Assembly: GCF_003604195.1 (NCBI RefSeq)
Contig: NZ_QXGR01000005.1
Span: forward strand, 186,001-250,000
DNA length: 64,000 nt
Source of the DNA: Simplicispira lacusdiani
Lineage (GTDB): Bacteria; Pseudomonadota; Gammaproteobacteria; Burkholderiales; Burkholderiaceae_C
Reading direction: 5' to 3'
Shown here: positions 36,873 to 45,412 of the stretch, piece by piece
Numbering within the stretch: the first letter of the stretch is position 1
How the letters are laid out: each line of letters begins with the position of its first letter
Notes under the pieces: generated by a model
Database searches by the model: none
Told to the model about the DNA's origin: nothing
Seen by the model: the letters and a program-made list of their open reading frames with translations, nothing else
Position numbers and translations under genes: made by a program

Positions 36873-38216
36873 ATGAAGTACGAGTCCGTAGGCAGCTTCC
36901 TGGAGCAGGTAGCGCAGCGCAACCCCGGCCAGCCTGAATTTCTCCAGGCAGTCACCGAAGTGATGGAGAGCCTGTGGCCCTTCATCGAAACGCATCCGCG
37001 CTACGCAGAACACGGCCTGCTGGAGCGCCTGGTGGAACCCGAGCGCATCGTCATGTTCCGCGTGTCGTGGGTGGACGACCATGGCACGGTGCAGGTCAAC
37101 CGGGGCTACCGCATCCAGCACAGCATGGCCATCGGCCCCTACAAGGGCGGCCTGCGCTTTCACCCCTCGGTCAACCTGTCGGTGCTCAAGTTCCTGGCGT
37201 TCGAGCAGACCTTCAAGAACGCGCTGACCACGCTGCCCATGGGCGGCGGCAAGGGCGGCTCGGACTTCGACCCCAAGGGCAAGAGCCCGGCGGAAGTCAT
37301 GCGCTTCTGCCAGGCCTTCGCCACCGAACTGTTCCGCCATGTGGGCGCCGACACCGACGTGCCCGCGGGTGACATCGGCGTGGGTGGCCGCGAGGTGGGC
37401 TACATCGCCGGCATGGTGAAGAAGCTCAGCAACCGCGCCGACTGCGTGTTCACGGGCAAGGGCCTGTCGTTCGGCGGCTCGCTGATCCGCCCCGAGGCCA
37501 CGGGCTACGGCACGGTGTACTTCGCGCAGGAAATGCTCAAGACGCGCGGCCGCAGCTTCGACGGCCTGCGGGTGTCCGTCTCGGGCTCGGGCAACGTGGC
37601 CCAGTACGCCGTGGAGAAGGCCCTGCAGCTGGGCGCCAAGGTGGTCACGGTGTCGGATTCGAGCGGCACCATCATCGACGAGGACGGCTTCACGCACGAG
37701 AAGCTGGCCATCCTCATGGACGTGAAGAACCACCACTACGGCCGCGTGAGCGACTACGCGGCCCGCACCGGCGCGCGCTTCGAGCCCGGCGTGCGCCCCT
37801 GGCACGTCAAGGTGGACGTGGCCCTGCCCTGCGCCACGCAGAACGAGCTGGACGAGAACGACGCCCGCACCCTCATCGAGAACGGCGTGCTGTGCGTGGC
37901 CGAAGGCGCCAACATGCCCTCCACCATCGAGGCTGCCAAGGCCTTCGAGGCGGCCGGCGTGCTCTACGCGCCGGGCAAGGCCAGCAACGCCGGCGGCGTG
38001 GCCACCTCGGGCCTGGAAATGAGCCAGAACGCCATGCGCCTGTCGTGGACGCGCGACGAGGTCGACGCGCGCCTGCTGCAGATCATGCAAGGCATCCACG
38101 CCGCCTGCCTGAAGTACGGCAAGCGCGCCGATGGCAGCGTGAGCTACATCGACGGCGCCAACGTGGCCGGCTTCGTCAAGGTGGCCGACGCCATGCTGGC
38201 ACAGGGCGTGGTCTGA
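36873..38216 (+). CDS. gdhA: NADP-specific glutamate dehydrogenase
   Basis: The 447-residue enzyme has the same length as E. coli GdhA and reductively aminates 2-oxoglutarate to glutamate. Conserved blocks include [18 protein letters not shown], the catalytic-lysine region [28 protein letters not shown], the nucleotide-binding [10 protein letters not shown] and [16 protein letters not shown]. The start at MKYESVGSF aligns with the E. coli N-terminus. It is monocistronic with a strong terminator after the stop, and its promoter region contains an inverted repeat. Confidence 0.97.
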   Translation: MKYESVGSFLEQVAQRNPGQPEFLQAVTEVMESLWPFIETHPRYAEHGLLERLVEPERIVMFRVSWVDDHGTVQVNRGYRIQHSMAIGPYKGGLRFHPSVNLSVLKFLAFEQTFKNALTTLPMGGGKGGSDFDPKGKSPAEVMRFCQAFATELFRHVGADTDVPAGDIGVGGREVGYIAGMVKKLSNRADCVFTGKGLSFGGSLIRPEATGYGTVYFAQEMLKTRGRSFDGLRVSVSGSGNVAQYAVEKALQLGAKVVTVSDSSGTIIDEDGFTHEKLAILMDVKNHHYGRVSDYAARTGARFEPGVRPWHVKVDVALPCATQNELDENDARTLIENGVLCVAEGANMPSTIEAAKAFEAAGVLYAPGKASNAGGVATSGLEMSQNAMRLSWTRDEVDARLLQIMQGIHAACLKYGKRADGSVSYIDGANVAGFVKVADAMLAQGVV

Positions 38217-38237
38217 GCCTCCTGCACGCACCAGCGC

Positions 38238-38263
38238 AAAGGGGCTTCGGCCCCTTTTTCTTT
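38238..38263 (+). terminator. Rho-independent terminator of gdhA
   Basis: The stem AAAGGGGC / GCCCCTTT with the stable loop TTCG is followed by TTCTTT. It starts 22 bases after the gdhA stop. Confidence 0.92.
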
Positions 38264-38348
38264 GCCTGGCCAAGCCTATCCGGGTTCCGTGCGCGGGAGA
38301 TTCCGCTACCATGAACTGCCAGCCCCGGTACAGCCAGTGAGGTGCCCC

Positions 38349-39482
38349 ATGGAAGTCTTCAGTTTCCTGAGCGTGATGGTCGAGAAAGGCGCGTCCGACC
38401 TGTTCTTCAGCGTTGGCGCACCGGTCAACGTCAAGATCGAAGGCATCACCCACCCCCTCAAGATGCCGCCGCTGGAGCCCGGGCAGGTCAAGCAGCTCGC
38501 CTACTCGGTCATGAACGAGAAGCAGATCGGCGAGTTCGAGGCCCGGCAGGAGATGAACCTGTCGGTCTCGGCCCACGGGCTGGGGCGTTTCCGCGTGAAC
38601 GTGTTCATGCAGCGCGGCGAGACCGGCATGGTGATCCGCTACATCAAGAACAAGATCCCGCCGCTGGCCGAACTGGGCCTGCCACCGGTGCTGGAGCGCC
38701 TGGTGATGCTCAAGCGCGGCCTGGTGCTGGTGACCGGCGCCACCGGCTCGGGCAAGTCGACCACGCTGGCGTCGATGATCAACTACCGCAACGAGAACAC
38801 CACCGGCCACATCCTCACCATCGAGGACCCGCTGGAGTTCCTGCACATGCACAAGCACTCGGTGGTGGACCAGCGCGAGGTCGGCATCGACACGCAGTCC
38901 TACGAGGAAGCGCTGAAGAACGCGCTGCGCGAGGCGCCCGACGTCATCATGATCGGCGAGATCCGCGACCGCAACACCATGAAGCACGCCATCGCCTATG
39001 CCGAGACGGGGCACCTGTGCCTGTCCACCCTGCACGCCAACAACGCCAACCAGGCGATGGAGCGCATCATCAACTTCTTCCCCGAGGACGCGCACCACCA
39101 GTTGCTGCAGGACCTGAGCCTGAACCTCGCGGGCGTGGTGTCGCAGCGCCTGATCCCGGGGCTGCACCAGAAGCAGGTGCCGGCCGTGGAGGTGCTGCTG
39201 ACCTCGCCCTTCATCGCCGACCTGATCGCCAAGGGCGAGTTCTCGGGCATCAAGGAGGCCATGGGCCACAGCACCGAGGCGGGCATGCGCACCTTCGACC
39301 AGGCGCTCTTCAAGCTCTACAAGGACGGACAGATCTCGCTGGAGGAAGCCCTGCACAACGCCGACTCGCGCACCGACCTGGCGCTGCGCATCCGCCTGTC
39401 GGCGGGCGTCGACGCATCGGACACCGGCGAGCTGTCGATCGACACCTCCTCGCCGGTCAAGCCCGCGTCGCGGCTGGCCTGA
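38349..39482 (+). CDS. pilU: Type IV pilus retraction ATPase PilU
   Basis: The 377-residue PilT/PilU family ATPase powers, with PilT, the retraction of type IV pili and twitching motility. Walker A GATGSGKST is at 130-138 (Lys136), the Walker B/Asp-box region is IIMIGEIRDRNTM, and the His box is AETGHLCLSTLHANN. The opening MEVFSFLSVMVEKGASDLFF and the tail beyond residue 350 fit PilU better than PilT. No pilT is adjacent in this window; the next gene is a GspE/PilB-type ATPase. Confidence 0.93.
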   Translation: MEVFSFLSVMVEKGASDLFFSVGAPVNVKIEGITHPLKMPPLEPGQVKQLAYSVMNEKQIGEFEARQEMNLSVSAHGLGRFRVNVFMQRGETGMVIRYIKNKIPPLAELGLPPVLERLVMLKRGLVLVTGATGSGKSTTLASMINYRNENTTGHILTIEDPLEFLHMHKHSVVDQREVGIDTQSYEEALKNALREAPDVIMIGEIRDRNTMKHAIAYAETGHLCLSTLHANNANQAMERIINFFPEDAHHQLLQDLSLNLAGVVSQRLIPGLHQKQVPAVEVLLTSPFIADLIAKGEFSGIKEAMGHSTEAGMRTFDQALFKLYKDGQISLEEALHNADSRTDLALRIRLSAGVDASDTGELSIDTSSPVKPASRLA

Positions 39483-39498
39483 GCGCCGCGCACCGTCC

Positions 39499-41907
39499 AT
39501 GGAACGCTGGCCCCTGCCCCCTTTCTTCAAGGACGGACGCGCCGCGCCAGACCCGTCACGGGTCGATGCCATCGTCTTCACCGCCGATGGAAAAACCCTC
39601 GAAGGCTGGCTCGACGGTTTCGAGCCGGAGCGCCAGACGGCCCTGTTCGTGCCGCGCGACGAGCCGGGCGTCGTGCCGCTGCATTTCGCGGACATCAAGA
39701 GCATCCAACTCCTGCCGCCGATTCCCCTGGTGCCGGACACAGAGCTGTCCGCGCAGTACCAGGCCGCCGGTGGCCAGGCCGTCCATCCGGGCACGCGCCC
39801 CTTTGTCGTGCGCTTTGTCGATGGCGAGCAACTGCACGGCCAGACCCGGGGCTTCGTCAAGACCGGCCAGGGCCTCTTCATCTACCTGGAGACCGAGGCC
39901 GCGCTATCAGTGCGCATCTTCATCCCCGGCGGCGCATTGGAGTCCCACCAGGTAGGCGGGCTGCTGGGGCAGCAGCTCGTGCAGGCCCGGCTGGTGAGCC
40001 CGGCCACGGTCGACCAGGCGCTGCGGGAGCAGAAGCGCCGGCGCGGGGAAGGCGCCCAGGAAGCCTGGGGCAGCACGCCCATCAGCGCTCCGCAGGAACT
40101 GGCGGACCGGCTCGGCGGGATCGGCAGCTTCTCGCCCGTGCGCCTGGGCGACATCCTCATCAACCAGGGGCTGGTGTCGCGCGAGCAGATGTTCACGGCC
40201 CTGGGGCGCATGCAGGGCCCGCAACGCCACCGCCTGGGCCACATCCTGGTGGAGATGGGCGCGCTGACCCACGAACAGCTCACGCAGGCCGTGGCCGAGC
40301 AGCTCAGCATTCCGCTGGTGGCGCTGGGCGGCTTCACCATCCCGCACGACGTGCTCGCCCTGGTGCCCAAGGAGTTCGCCGTCGAGCACCAGGTCCTGCC
40401 GCTGGTGCTGACCGACAAGGTGCTGGTGGTGGCCGTGGAGAGCCCCATCGACACCGACTACCTCGACGAATTGCGGTTCTCGGCCCAGAAGCAGATCACG
40501 CCGGTGATCGCCCCGGCCGAGGAGCTGGCGGCGCGCATCACGCACGAATACTCGCAGGCGGCCTTCGATGCCGTGGACCTCTCGATCGAAGAAGAGCTGC
40601 GCCAGCTCACCAAGCGCCTGGGCCAGGACGAGACCGCGCCGGGGCATGCCGACCTGCACCACCAGGTGTCCGACAACGACTCCCTGGTGGTCCGGCTGGT
40701 CAACAAGATGATCATGGACGCACAGAAGATGGGGGCCTCGGACATCCACATCGAGTCCTACCCCGAGCAGCAGCCCTCCCTGATCCGCCTGCGCGTGGAC
40801 GGCGACCTGCGCGAATACCTGCGCATTCCCTACGTGCTGCGCGCGCCCCTGCTCTCGCGGCTCAAGATCATGGCCAGCCTGGACATCTCGGAGCGCCGCA
40901 TGCCGCAGGACGGCAAGATCGACTTCTCGCGCTTCGCCCCGACCCGGCTGGAGCTGCGCGTGGCCGTGCTGCCCACCACCAACGGGCTCGAAGACATCGT
41001 GATGCGCCTGCTGGCATCGTCCAAGCCGATCCCGCTGGACAAGCTGGGCATGAACGCCGACCTGGCCGAGCACCTGCAGGGCATGGTGCGCCGCAGCTAC
41101 GGGCTCATCCTGGTGTGCGGGCCCACGGGCTCGGGCAAGACGACCACGCTGCACTCGCTGCTGGCCGAGGTGAACACCCCGGAAAACAAGATCTGGACCG
41201 CCGAAGACCCCATCGAGATCACCCACCAGGGGCTGCGCCAGATCCAGATGGTGCCGCGCATCGGCCTGACCTTCGCCGCCGCCATGCGCGCCTTCCTGCG
41301 CGCCGACCCGGACATCATCATGGTGGGCGAGATGCGCGACAGCGAAACCGCCCACATCGCCATCGAGGCCTCGCTCACGGGCCACCTCGTCATGTCCACA
41401 CTGCACACCAACAGCGCGCCCGAGAGCGTGGTGCGCATGCTCGACATGGGGCTGGACCCCTTCAACTTCGCCGACGCCCTGATCGGCGTGCTCAGCCAGC
41501 GCCTGGCCCGGCGCCTGTGCCCCGGCTGCAAGAAGCCCCATGCCCCCGACGGCGACGAGCTGGAGCAGATGGCCCGGGAATACTGCGCCGGCACGGCGCT
41601 CGACCCCGCGCAGGTCCTGGCCAGCTGGCGCGCGCGCTTCGGCGCGAAGGACACCGGCGCCATCGTGCTCTACCAGGCCAGCGGCTGCGAACAGTGCAAC
41701 CACGGCGGCTACAAGGGCCGCGTCGGCATCTACGAGCTGATGGCGGCCACGCCCGCCATCAAGAAGCTGGTGCAGACGCGCGCGCCGGTGGACCAGCTCT
41801 TCGAGCGCGCCGCCGCCGAGGGCATGCTGCGCCTGCAGCAGTACGGCATGCTCAAGGTGCTCGAAGGCGTGACCGACCTGCGCAGCGTGCGCGGCGCCTG
41901 CGCATAG
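39499..41907 (+). CDS. GspE/PilB-family ATPase with unusual N-terminal extension
   Basis: The 802-residue type II secretion/type IV pilus assembly ATPase is longer than usual (PilB about 570). Residues about 20-150 form two similar beta-rich units, DGKTLEGWLDGF and DGEQLHGQTRGF, each followed by a strand and loop; I do not recognise this domain. MshEN-type N-domains follow (about 155-350). The core has Walker A GPTGSGKTT (541-549, Lys547), IIMVGEMRDSET, the His box SLTGHLVMSTLHTNS and the zinc cysteines CPGC and CEQC. It lies 16 bases after pilU. The extra domain may sense a ligand or dock to a pilus component. Confidence 0.9.
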   Translation: MERWPLPPFFKDGRAAPDPSRVDAIVFTADGKTLEGWLDGFEPERQTALFVPRDEPGVVPLHFADIKSIQLLPPIPLVPDTELSAQYQAAGGQAVHPGTRPFVVRFVDGEQLHGQTRGFVKTGQGLFIYLETEAALSVRIFIPGGALESHQVGGLLGQQLVQARLVSPATVDQALREQKRRRGEGAQEAWGSTPISAPQELADRLGGIGSFSPVRLGDILINQGLVSREQMFTALGRMQGPQRHRLGHILVEMGALTHEQLTQAVAEQLSIPLVALGGFTIPHDVLALVPKEFAVEHQVLPLVLTDKVLVVAVESPIDTDYLDELRFSAQKQITPVIAPAEELAARITHEYSQAAFDAVDLSIEEELRQLTKRLGQDETAPGHADLHHQVSDNDSLVVRLVNKMIMDAQKMGASDIHIESYPEQQPSLIRLRVDGDLREYLRIPYVLRAPLLSRLKIMASLDISERRMPQDGKIDFSRFAPTRLELRVAVLPTTNGLEDIVMRLLASSKPIPLDKLGMNADLAEHLQGMVRRSYGLILVCGPTGSGKTTTLHSLLAEVNTPENKIWTAEDPIEITHQGLRQIQMVPRIGLTFAAAMRAFLRADPDIIMVGEMRDSETAHIAIEASLTGHLVMSTLHTNSAPESVVRMLDMGLDPFNFADALIGVLSQRLARRLCPGCKKPHAPDGDELEQMAREYCAGTALDPAQVLASWRARFGAKDTGAIVLYQASGCEQCNHGGYKGRVGIYELMAATPAIKKLVQTRAPVDQLFERAAAEGMLRLQQYGMLKVLEGVTDLRSVRGACA

Positions 41908-41953
41908 CACGGCCCCGGCGCCAGAAGCGCCGCCATCTGGTACCCTCCCGCGC

Positions 41954-43192
41954 ATGTCTGATTCTTCCGTTGCCACGGCACCTTCCGCCGTTGCGGACAC
42001 GCATGCCGGGCTCACCATCATCCTGCTCGCGCTGCTGCTCTCCATCCAGCCCGTCACCACCGACCTGTACCTCCCGGCCCTGCCCGCGCTCACACGCGAC
42101 CTGGGCGCCAGCGTGGCCGCCGGCCAGCTCACGCTCAGCGCGCTCTTGCTCGCCTTCGGCTGCTCGCAGCTTGCGTGGGGGCCGCTGTCCGACCGCTTCG
42201 GCCGCCGCCCGGTGCTGCTGGCGGGCCTCGCCATCTACACCCTGGCGTCGGTGGGCAGCGCGCTCGCGCCGTCCATGGCGCTGCTGATCGCCTGGCGCAC
42301 CGCGCAGGGCGCCGCCATGGGCGCGGTGGTGATGTGCGCGCGCGCCATCGTGCGCGACCTCTACAGCCCGCTGGCCGGGGCGCGCGCCATGTCCAAGGCG
42401 CTCACCGGCCTGGGCCTGGTGGCCTGCCTGTGCGCGCCGCTGGGCGGCCTGCTGACGGTGTGGCTGGGCTGGCGCGCGGCGCTGCTGGCGCTCACGGCCT
42501 ACGCGGTGGCCACGCTGGCCCTGGTGGCGCTGCGCATGCCCGAAACGCTGGCCCGTCCCAACCCGTTGGCGCTGCGGCCCGGCATGCTGCTGCGCACTTG
42601 GGGCAGCGTGCTGCGCCACCCCACGTTCTGGGCGTTCTCGCTGCTGACCACGGCGGCCTACGGCGGGCTTTTCACCTTTCTGGCCGCATCGTCGTTCGTG
42701 TTCATCGAGGTGCTGGGGCTCTCACGCACGCAGTACGGCTGGGTGCTGCTGTCCACCGCGCTGGCCTACTTTGTCGGCACCTTCGTCTGCCGCGCCCTGC
42801 TGGCGCGCCACGGCCTGCGCCGCACCGTGGCGCTGGCCGGGGCATTGAGCCTCGCCGGCTGCACGCTCATGGCCCTGGTGGCCTGGATGGGCTGGCACCA
42901 GCCCTGGGCGCTGCTGGCGCCGTTCTACCTGTTCATGCTGGGGCACGGCATCCACCAGCCCTGCGGGCAGACCGGCGCCGTGGGGCCGTTCCCGCAGGCG
43001 GCGGGCGTGGCCTCGGCGCTCAATGGTTTCATGATGATGCTGGCCGCCTTCGCTATTGGCGGCTGGGTGGGCGCGCACCTCGACGGCACCGTGTGGCCGC
43101 TGGTGCTGGGCGTGTGGTTCTGGTCCGCGCTGCTCGCCGCCATTGCCTGGACCCTGGTACAAAAATTCGGAGAACCGCGTGAGCGCCCCTGA
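41954..43192 (+). CDS. MFS drug efflux transporter, Bcr/CflA type
   Basis: The 412-residue inner-membrane protein has twelve hydrophobic helices. The opening [12 protein letters not shown] is characteristic of the Bcr/CflA (DHA1) subfamily. The MFS loop motif [14 protein letters not shown] is between helices 2 and 3, and motif C-like Gly/Pro-rich segments are in helix 5. Members export bicyclomycin, chloramphenicol or sulphonamides by proton antiport; substrate here is unknown. It overlaps miaA by 14 bases. Confidence 0.92.
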   Translation: MSDSSVATAPSAVADTHAGLTIILLALLLSIQPVTTDLYLPALPALTRDLGASVAAGQLTLSALLLAFGCSQLAWGPLSDRFGRRPVLLAGLAIYTLASVGSALAPSMALLIAWRTAQGAAMGAVVMCARAIVRDLYSPLAGARAMSKALTGLGLVACLCAPLGGLLTVWLGWRAALLALTAYAVATLALVALRMPETLARPNPLALRPGMLLRTWGSVLRHPTFWAFSLLTTAAYGGLFTFLAASSFVFIEVLGLSRTQYGWVLLSTALAYFVGTFVCRALLARHGLRRTVALAGALSLAGCTLMALVAWMGWHQPWALLAPFYLFMLGHGIHQPCGQTGAVGPFPQAAGVASALNGFMMMLAAFAIGGWVGAHLDGTVWPLVLGVWFWSALLAAIAWTLVQKFGEPRERP

Positions 43193-44173
43193 AGCCCCGC
43201 ACTACATCGCCCTGGCCGGCCCCACGGCCTCGGGCAAGACCGCCGGCGCCCTGGCGCTGGCCGCCGTGATCGGCCGGCGCATGCCGGTGGAGATCGTCAG
43301 CGTCGATTCGGCCCTGGTCTACCGGGGCATGGACATCGGCACGGCCAAGCCCACGCCGCAGGAGCGCGCCTTCGTGCCGCACCACCTGATCGACATCCGC
43401 GACCCGCTGCAGGCCTACAGCGCCGCCGAGTTCGTGCAGGACGCGCAGCGCCTCATCGCCGAGATCCGCGCGCGCGGCGCGCTGCCGCTGCTGGTGGGCG
43501 GCACCATGCTGTACTTCAAGGCGCTGTTCGACGGCATCGACGACATGCCCGCCGCCGACTCGGCCGTGCGCGAACGGCTCGAAACCCAGGCGGCCGAAAT
43601 CGGCTGGCCCGCGATGCACGCCGAGCTGGCCCTGGTGGACCCGCCCACCGCCGCGCGCCTTGCGCCCGGCGACAGCCAGCGCATCCAGCGCGCGCTGGAG
43701 GTGTGGCATGTGTCAGGCCGCCCGCTGTCGAGCTTCCACACTATCAAAACAGGAGCTGACGGCGCACAACCGGCGGACGCTGGAGCCCTTTTTTCCTTGG
43801 AACCCCACAACCGTGCCTGGCTGCACGAACGCATCGCGCAGCGCTTCGACGCCATGCTCGCGGCCGGCTTCGTGGACGAGGTGCGGGGCCTGCGCGAGCG
43901 CGGCGACCTGCACCCCGACCTGCCCTCCATGCGCTGCGTGGGCTACCGCCAGGCCTGGGAGGAATTCGACTTCCAGGCCCGGCGCCCCGCCGGCACGCCG
44001 CTGAACCTGGCCATGCTGCGCGAACGCGGCATCGCCGCCACGCGGCAACTGGCCAAGCGCCAGATCACCTGGCTGCGCGGCATGCCCCGGCGCCACACCA
44101 TCGCCTGCGACCAGCCCAACGCCGTGGCCGACCTGGTGCAGGCCGTGCTGCAACGGCTGGACGGCGCCGCGCC

Positions 44174-44177
<4 letters not shown>
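43179..44177 (+). CDS. miaA: tRNA dimethylallyltransferase MiaA
   Basis: The 332-residue enzyme adds a dimethylallyl group to A37 of tRNAs that read codons starting with U. The P-loop GPTASGKT, the [18 protein letters not shown] tRNA-recognition strand and [10 protein letters not shown] are present. The GTG start sits behind GGAGAA inside the end of the MFS gene. Residues about 188-207 ([20 protein letters not shown]) are an in-frame copy of dispersed repeat A, in a loop before the C-terminal helices. It overlaps the following ABC ATPase gene by four bases (ATGA). Confidence 0.95.
43740..43799 (+). repeat. Dispersed repeat A, copy inside miaA (in frame)
   Basis: ACTATCAAAACAGGAGCTGA, then CGGCGCACAACCGGCGGACG and CTGGAGCCCTTTTTTCC follow the repeat order (AGCTG, GGCGC, GACGCT, GAG-CC, T-run). 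It is read as GGA GCT GAC GGC GCA, the same sense frame as in pepN and the permease. Confidence 0.75.
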
Positions 44178-44824
<647 letters not shown>

Positions 44825-44857
44825 AAGGCCCCGCCGCCGCGCACGCCGCGTGCGGCA

Positions 44858-45286
44858 TCACTCGATGTTCAGGCGCTGCGCCGCGTTGTTCAGCTTCTTG
44901 GGCAGCGTCAGCGTGAGGATGCCGTTGTCGTACTTGGCCCTGGCCTGGGCGGCGTCGATGTCGGCGGGCAACTGGAAGCTGCGCGCGACGGAGCCGAAGT
45001 AGCGCTCGGACCGCAGCACCTTCTCGCCCTCGGTCTTCTGGTCCATCTGGCGCACCTCGGCGCGCAGGCTCACCACGTTGCCCTCGATGGCGACATGGAT
45101 GTCCTCCTTGGGCACGCCCGGCACCTCGGCCTGCACGGTGTAGCCCCCCTCGGTTTCCTTCACGTCCACCTTGATCTGCGACGGCGTGGGCAGGTTGTCG
45201 CCATGCAGCGGCCGAACGTAGAAACCGGGGGCGATGTCCTTGAAGAAATCGTCGAACAGACTGCCACGCGATACCAGAGAGTTCAT
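44858..45286 (-). CDS. Small heat-shock protein Hsp20
   Basis: The 142-residue alpha-crystallin-type holdase has a short N-terminal arm (FDDFFKDIAPGFYVRP), the ACD strands (IKVDVKETEGGYTVQAEVPGV as a whole run of strands), and the conserved end AKYDNGILTLTLPKK. The C-terminus is very short and ends LNIE, giving only an L-x-I in place of the usual I-x-I/V anchoring motif. It is transcribed against its neighbours and sits between the ABC ATPase and its permease, so it looks like an insertion into that operon. The start follows AGGAGC. Confidence 0.93.
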   Translation of the reverse strand: MNSLVSRGSLFDDFFKDIAPGFYVRPLHGDNLPTPSQIKVDVKETEGGYTVQAEVPGVPKEDIHVAIEGNVVSLRAEVRQMDQKTEGEKVLRSERYFGSVARSFQLPADIDAAQARAKYDNGILTLTLPKKLNNAAQRLNIE

Positions 45287-45412
45287 GGTCAAGCTCCTGT
45301 GAAATGGGTGTTGAAACCGGGTCGAAAACCCTGCTTCCCATGTGGTGTGCGACCCGGAAAACTTCAAGCCCCCTGCCGACGCCCAACCCCGCGAACGCCG
45401 CACAATGCGGCC

